Positions 24,414 to 25,195 of a DNA stretch of 25,195 nt are shown here, piece after piece. The position numbers were made by a program, and so were the translations under genes. The notes under the pieces are model-generated. The model did no database searches and had not been told where the DNA came from. It saw only the letters and a program-made list of their open reading frames with translations. The stretch is from positions 1 through 25,195 of the forward strand of contig DIEM01000018.1 in assembly GCA_002418625.1 (NCBI GenBank), read 5' to 3'. This stretch comes from Firmicutes bacterium UBA5774 (GTDB taxonomy: Bacteria > Bacillota > Clostridia > Peptostreptococcales > Anaerovoracaceae). Every line of letters starts with the position of its first letter. Position 1 is the first letter of the stretch.

Positions 24414-25195
24414 CTATTTACCTAAAACCGCGGCTGAAATGACCATTTTCTGTACTTCGGAGGTGCCTTCATAGATTTCTGTTATCTTGGCGTCTCTCAT
24501 CATTCTTTCAACCGGATAATCCTTGGTATACCCGTATCCGCCGTGAAGCTGAACGGCTTTGGTCGTTACATACATTGCGGTCTCAGCGGCAAAAAGCTTT
24601 GCCATCGCCGATTCGGTTCCATATTTCATACCGGCTGATTTCATATATGCTGCTCTGTAAATAAGCAGACGGGCTGCATCGATCCTGGTTTTCATCTCTG
24701 CGATTTCAAACTGAAGGGCTTGCATCTGGGAAAGCTTCTTTCCAAATTGTTTTCTCTGTTTCATATATTCCACGGTCACATCGAATGCGCCCTGAGCAAT
24801 GCCGAGCGCCTGGGATGCAATCCCGATTCGTCCGCCGTCCAATGTCGACATGGCGATCTTAAAGCCATCGCCCACCTCGCCCAGAATATTCTCCTTTGGC
24901 ACTTTACAGTTCTGAAAGATCAATTCTGTCGTCGCCGACGCCCGGATTCCCATCTTGTCCTCTTTCTTCCCGATCGTAAATCCTTCGAAATCCTTTTCAA
25001 CAATAAAGGCGCTGATACCTTTCGTTCCTTTTTTCTTATCCGTCATTGCCATAACAATATAAATGTCAGCAACACCGCCGTTTGTTATGAATACCTTTGT
25101 TCCGTTCAGCAACCAGTGGTCTCCCATATCGGCTGCCTTGGTCTGTTGTCCGGCAGCATCTGTACCCGCATTCGGCTCAGTGAGTCCGAATGCTC
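24414..25195 (-). CDS. Acyl-CoA dehydrogenase, partial (runs off right edge)
   Basis: This is the C-terminal part, about 260 residues, of an FAD acyl-CoA dehydrogenase; the N-terminus lies beyond 25195. The frame stays open to the edge and includes the flavin/substrate signature AFGLTEPNAGTDA upstream of Met at 25127, so that Met is internal. The C-terminus has the conserved QLHGGYGYTKDYPVERMMRD followed by AKITEIYEGTSEVQ, in which the Glu of YEGTS is the catalytic base of this family. Linked to bifurcating EtfBA, the enzyme is expected to run as an enoyl-CoA reductase, as with butyryl-CoA dehydrogenase or caffeyl-CoA reductase CarC. The acyl chain cannot be told from this fragment. Confidence 0.92.
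   Translation of the reverse strand, partial: AFGLTEPNAGTDAAGQQTKAADMGDHWLLNGTKVFITNGGVADIYIVMAMTDKKKGTKGISAFIVEKDFEGFTIGKKEDKMGIRASATTELIFQNCKVPKENILGEVGDGFKIAMSTLDGGRIGIASQALGIAQGAFDVTVEYMKQRKQFGKKLSQMQALQFEIAEMKTRIDAARLLIYRAAYMKSAGMKYGTESAMAKLFAAETAMYVTTKAVQLHGGYGYTKDYPVERMMRDAKITEIYEGTSEVQKMVISAAVLGK

Noticed and set aside
1..25195. tRNA or rRNA genes, insertion sequences, prophage or CRISPR arrays
   Set aside because: No cloverleaf-like sequence, transposase, integrase, phage gene or repeat array was seen on either strand by reading; a tRNA scan would settle it.

Overview
The window looks like a piece of chromosome from a strictly anaerobic, Gram-positive Clostridia-type bacterium (Bacillota), with base composition around the mid-40s % G+C by eye. 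The evidence is strong Shine-Dalgarno sequences (AGGAGG-like), sigma-A promoters, a TPP riboswitch on a ThiT-type ECF transporter, a HutP-family protein, comEC-holA adjacency, and two flavin-based electron-bifurcating systems. I cannot name the genus. There are no rRNA or tRNA genes, CRISPR arrays, insertion sequences or phage genes that I can see, so this is core chromosome plus one accessory surface-appendage locus.

Layout. (1) 1-3187, minus strand: the start of a Tad/Flp-pilus-like operon, in the order cpaB-like, cpaE-like ATPase, cpaF-like secretion ATPase, then a small membrane protein cut by the left edge. It is driven by an almost perfect promoter at 3219-3246. (2) 3366-5534, plus strand: an O-acetylhomoserine sulfhydrylase (metY-like), a hairpin, a TPP riboswitch and the thiamine transporter thiT, ending at a strong bidirectional terminator. 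(3) 5577-11370, minus strand: a three-gene operon encoding a NuoE-like subunit, a NuoF/HydB-like subunit and a 1166-residue NuoG-GltD fusion. This is the subunit pattern of the Sporomusa-type (Stn) electron-bifurcating transhydrogenase. (4) 11670-14040: a divergent pair of exporters, an EamA/DMT permease (minus) and a MATE antiporter (plus). (5) 14042-18716, minus strand: a HutP-family protein, an unrecognised 138-residue protein, the competence DNA channel comEC and the clamp-loader subunit holA. (6) 18943-22197, plus strand: a large class A penicillin-binding protein, then a terminator. (7) 22295-25195, minus strand: an acyl-CoA dehydrogenase (cut by the right edge), etfB and an etfA with an N-terminal ferredoxin domain, arranged like carCDE of Acetobacterium.

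How it fits together. The Etf/acyl-CoA dehydrogenase set is expected to couple enoyl-CoA reduction by NADH to ferredoxin reduction. The Stn-like complex is expected to exchange electrons between NADH, NADPH and ferredoxin. Together they suggest a fermentative or acetogenic metabolism that balances three redox pools. The most interesting points are the Stn-like operon and its nested domain architecture, the altered nucleotide-binding loops in both Tad-like ATPases, and the thiT leader, where the Shine-Dalgarno, a hairpin and a T-run are merged into one element.
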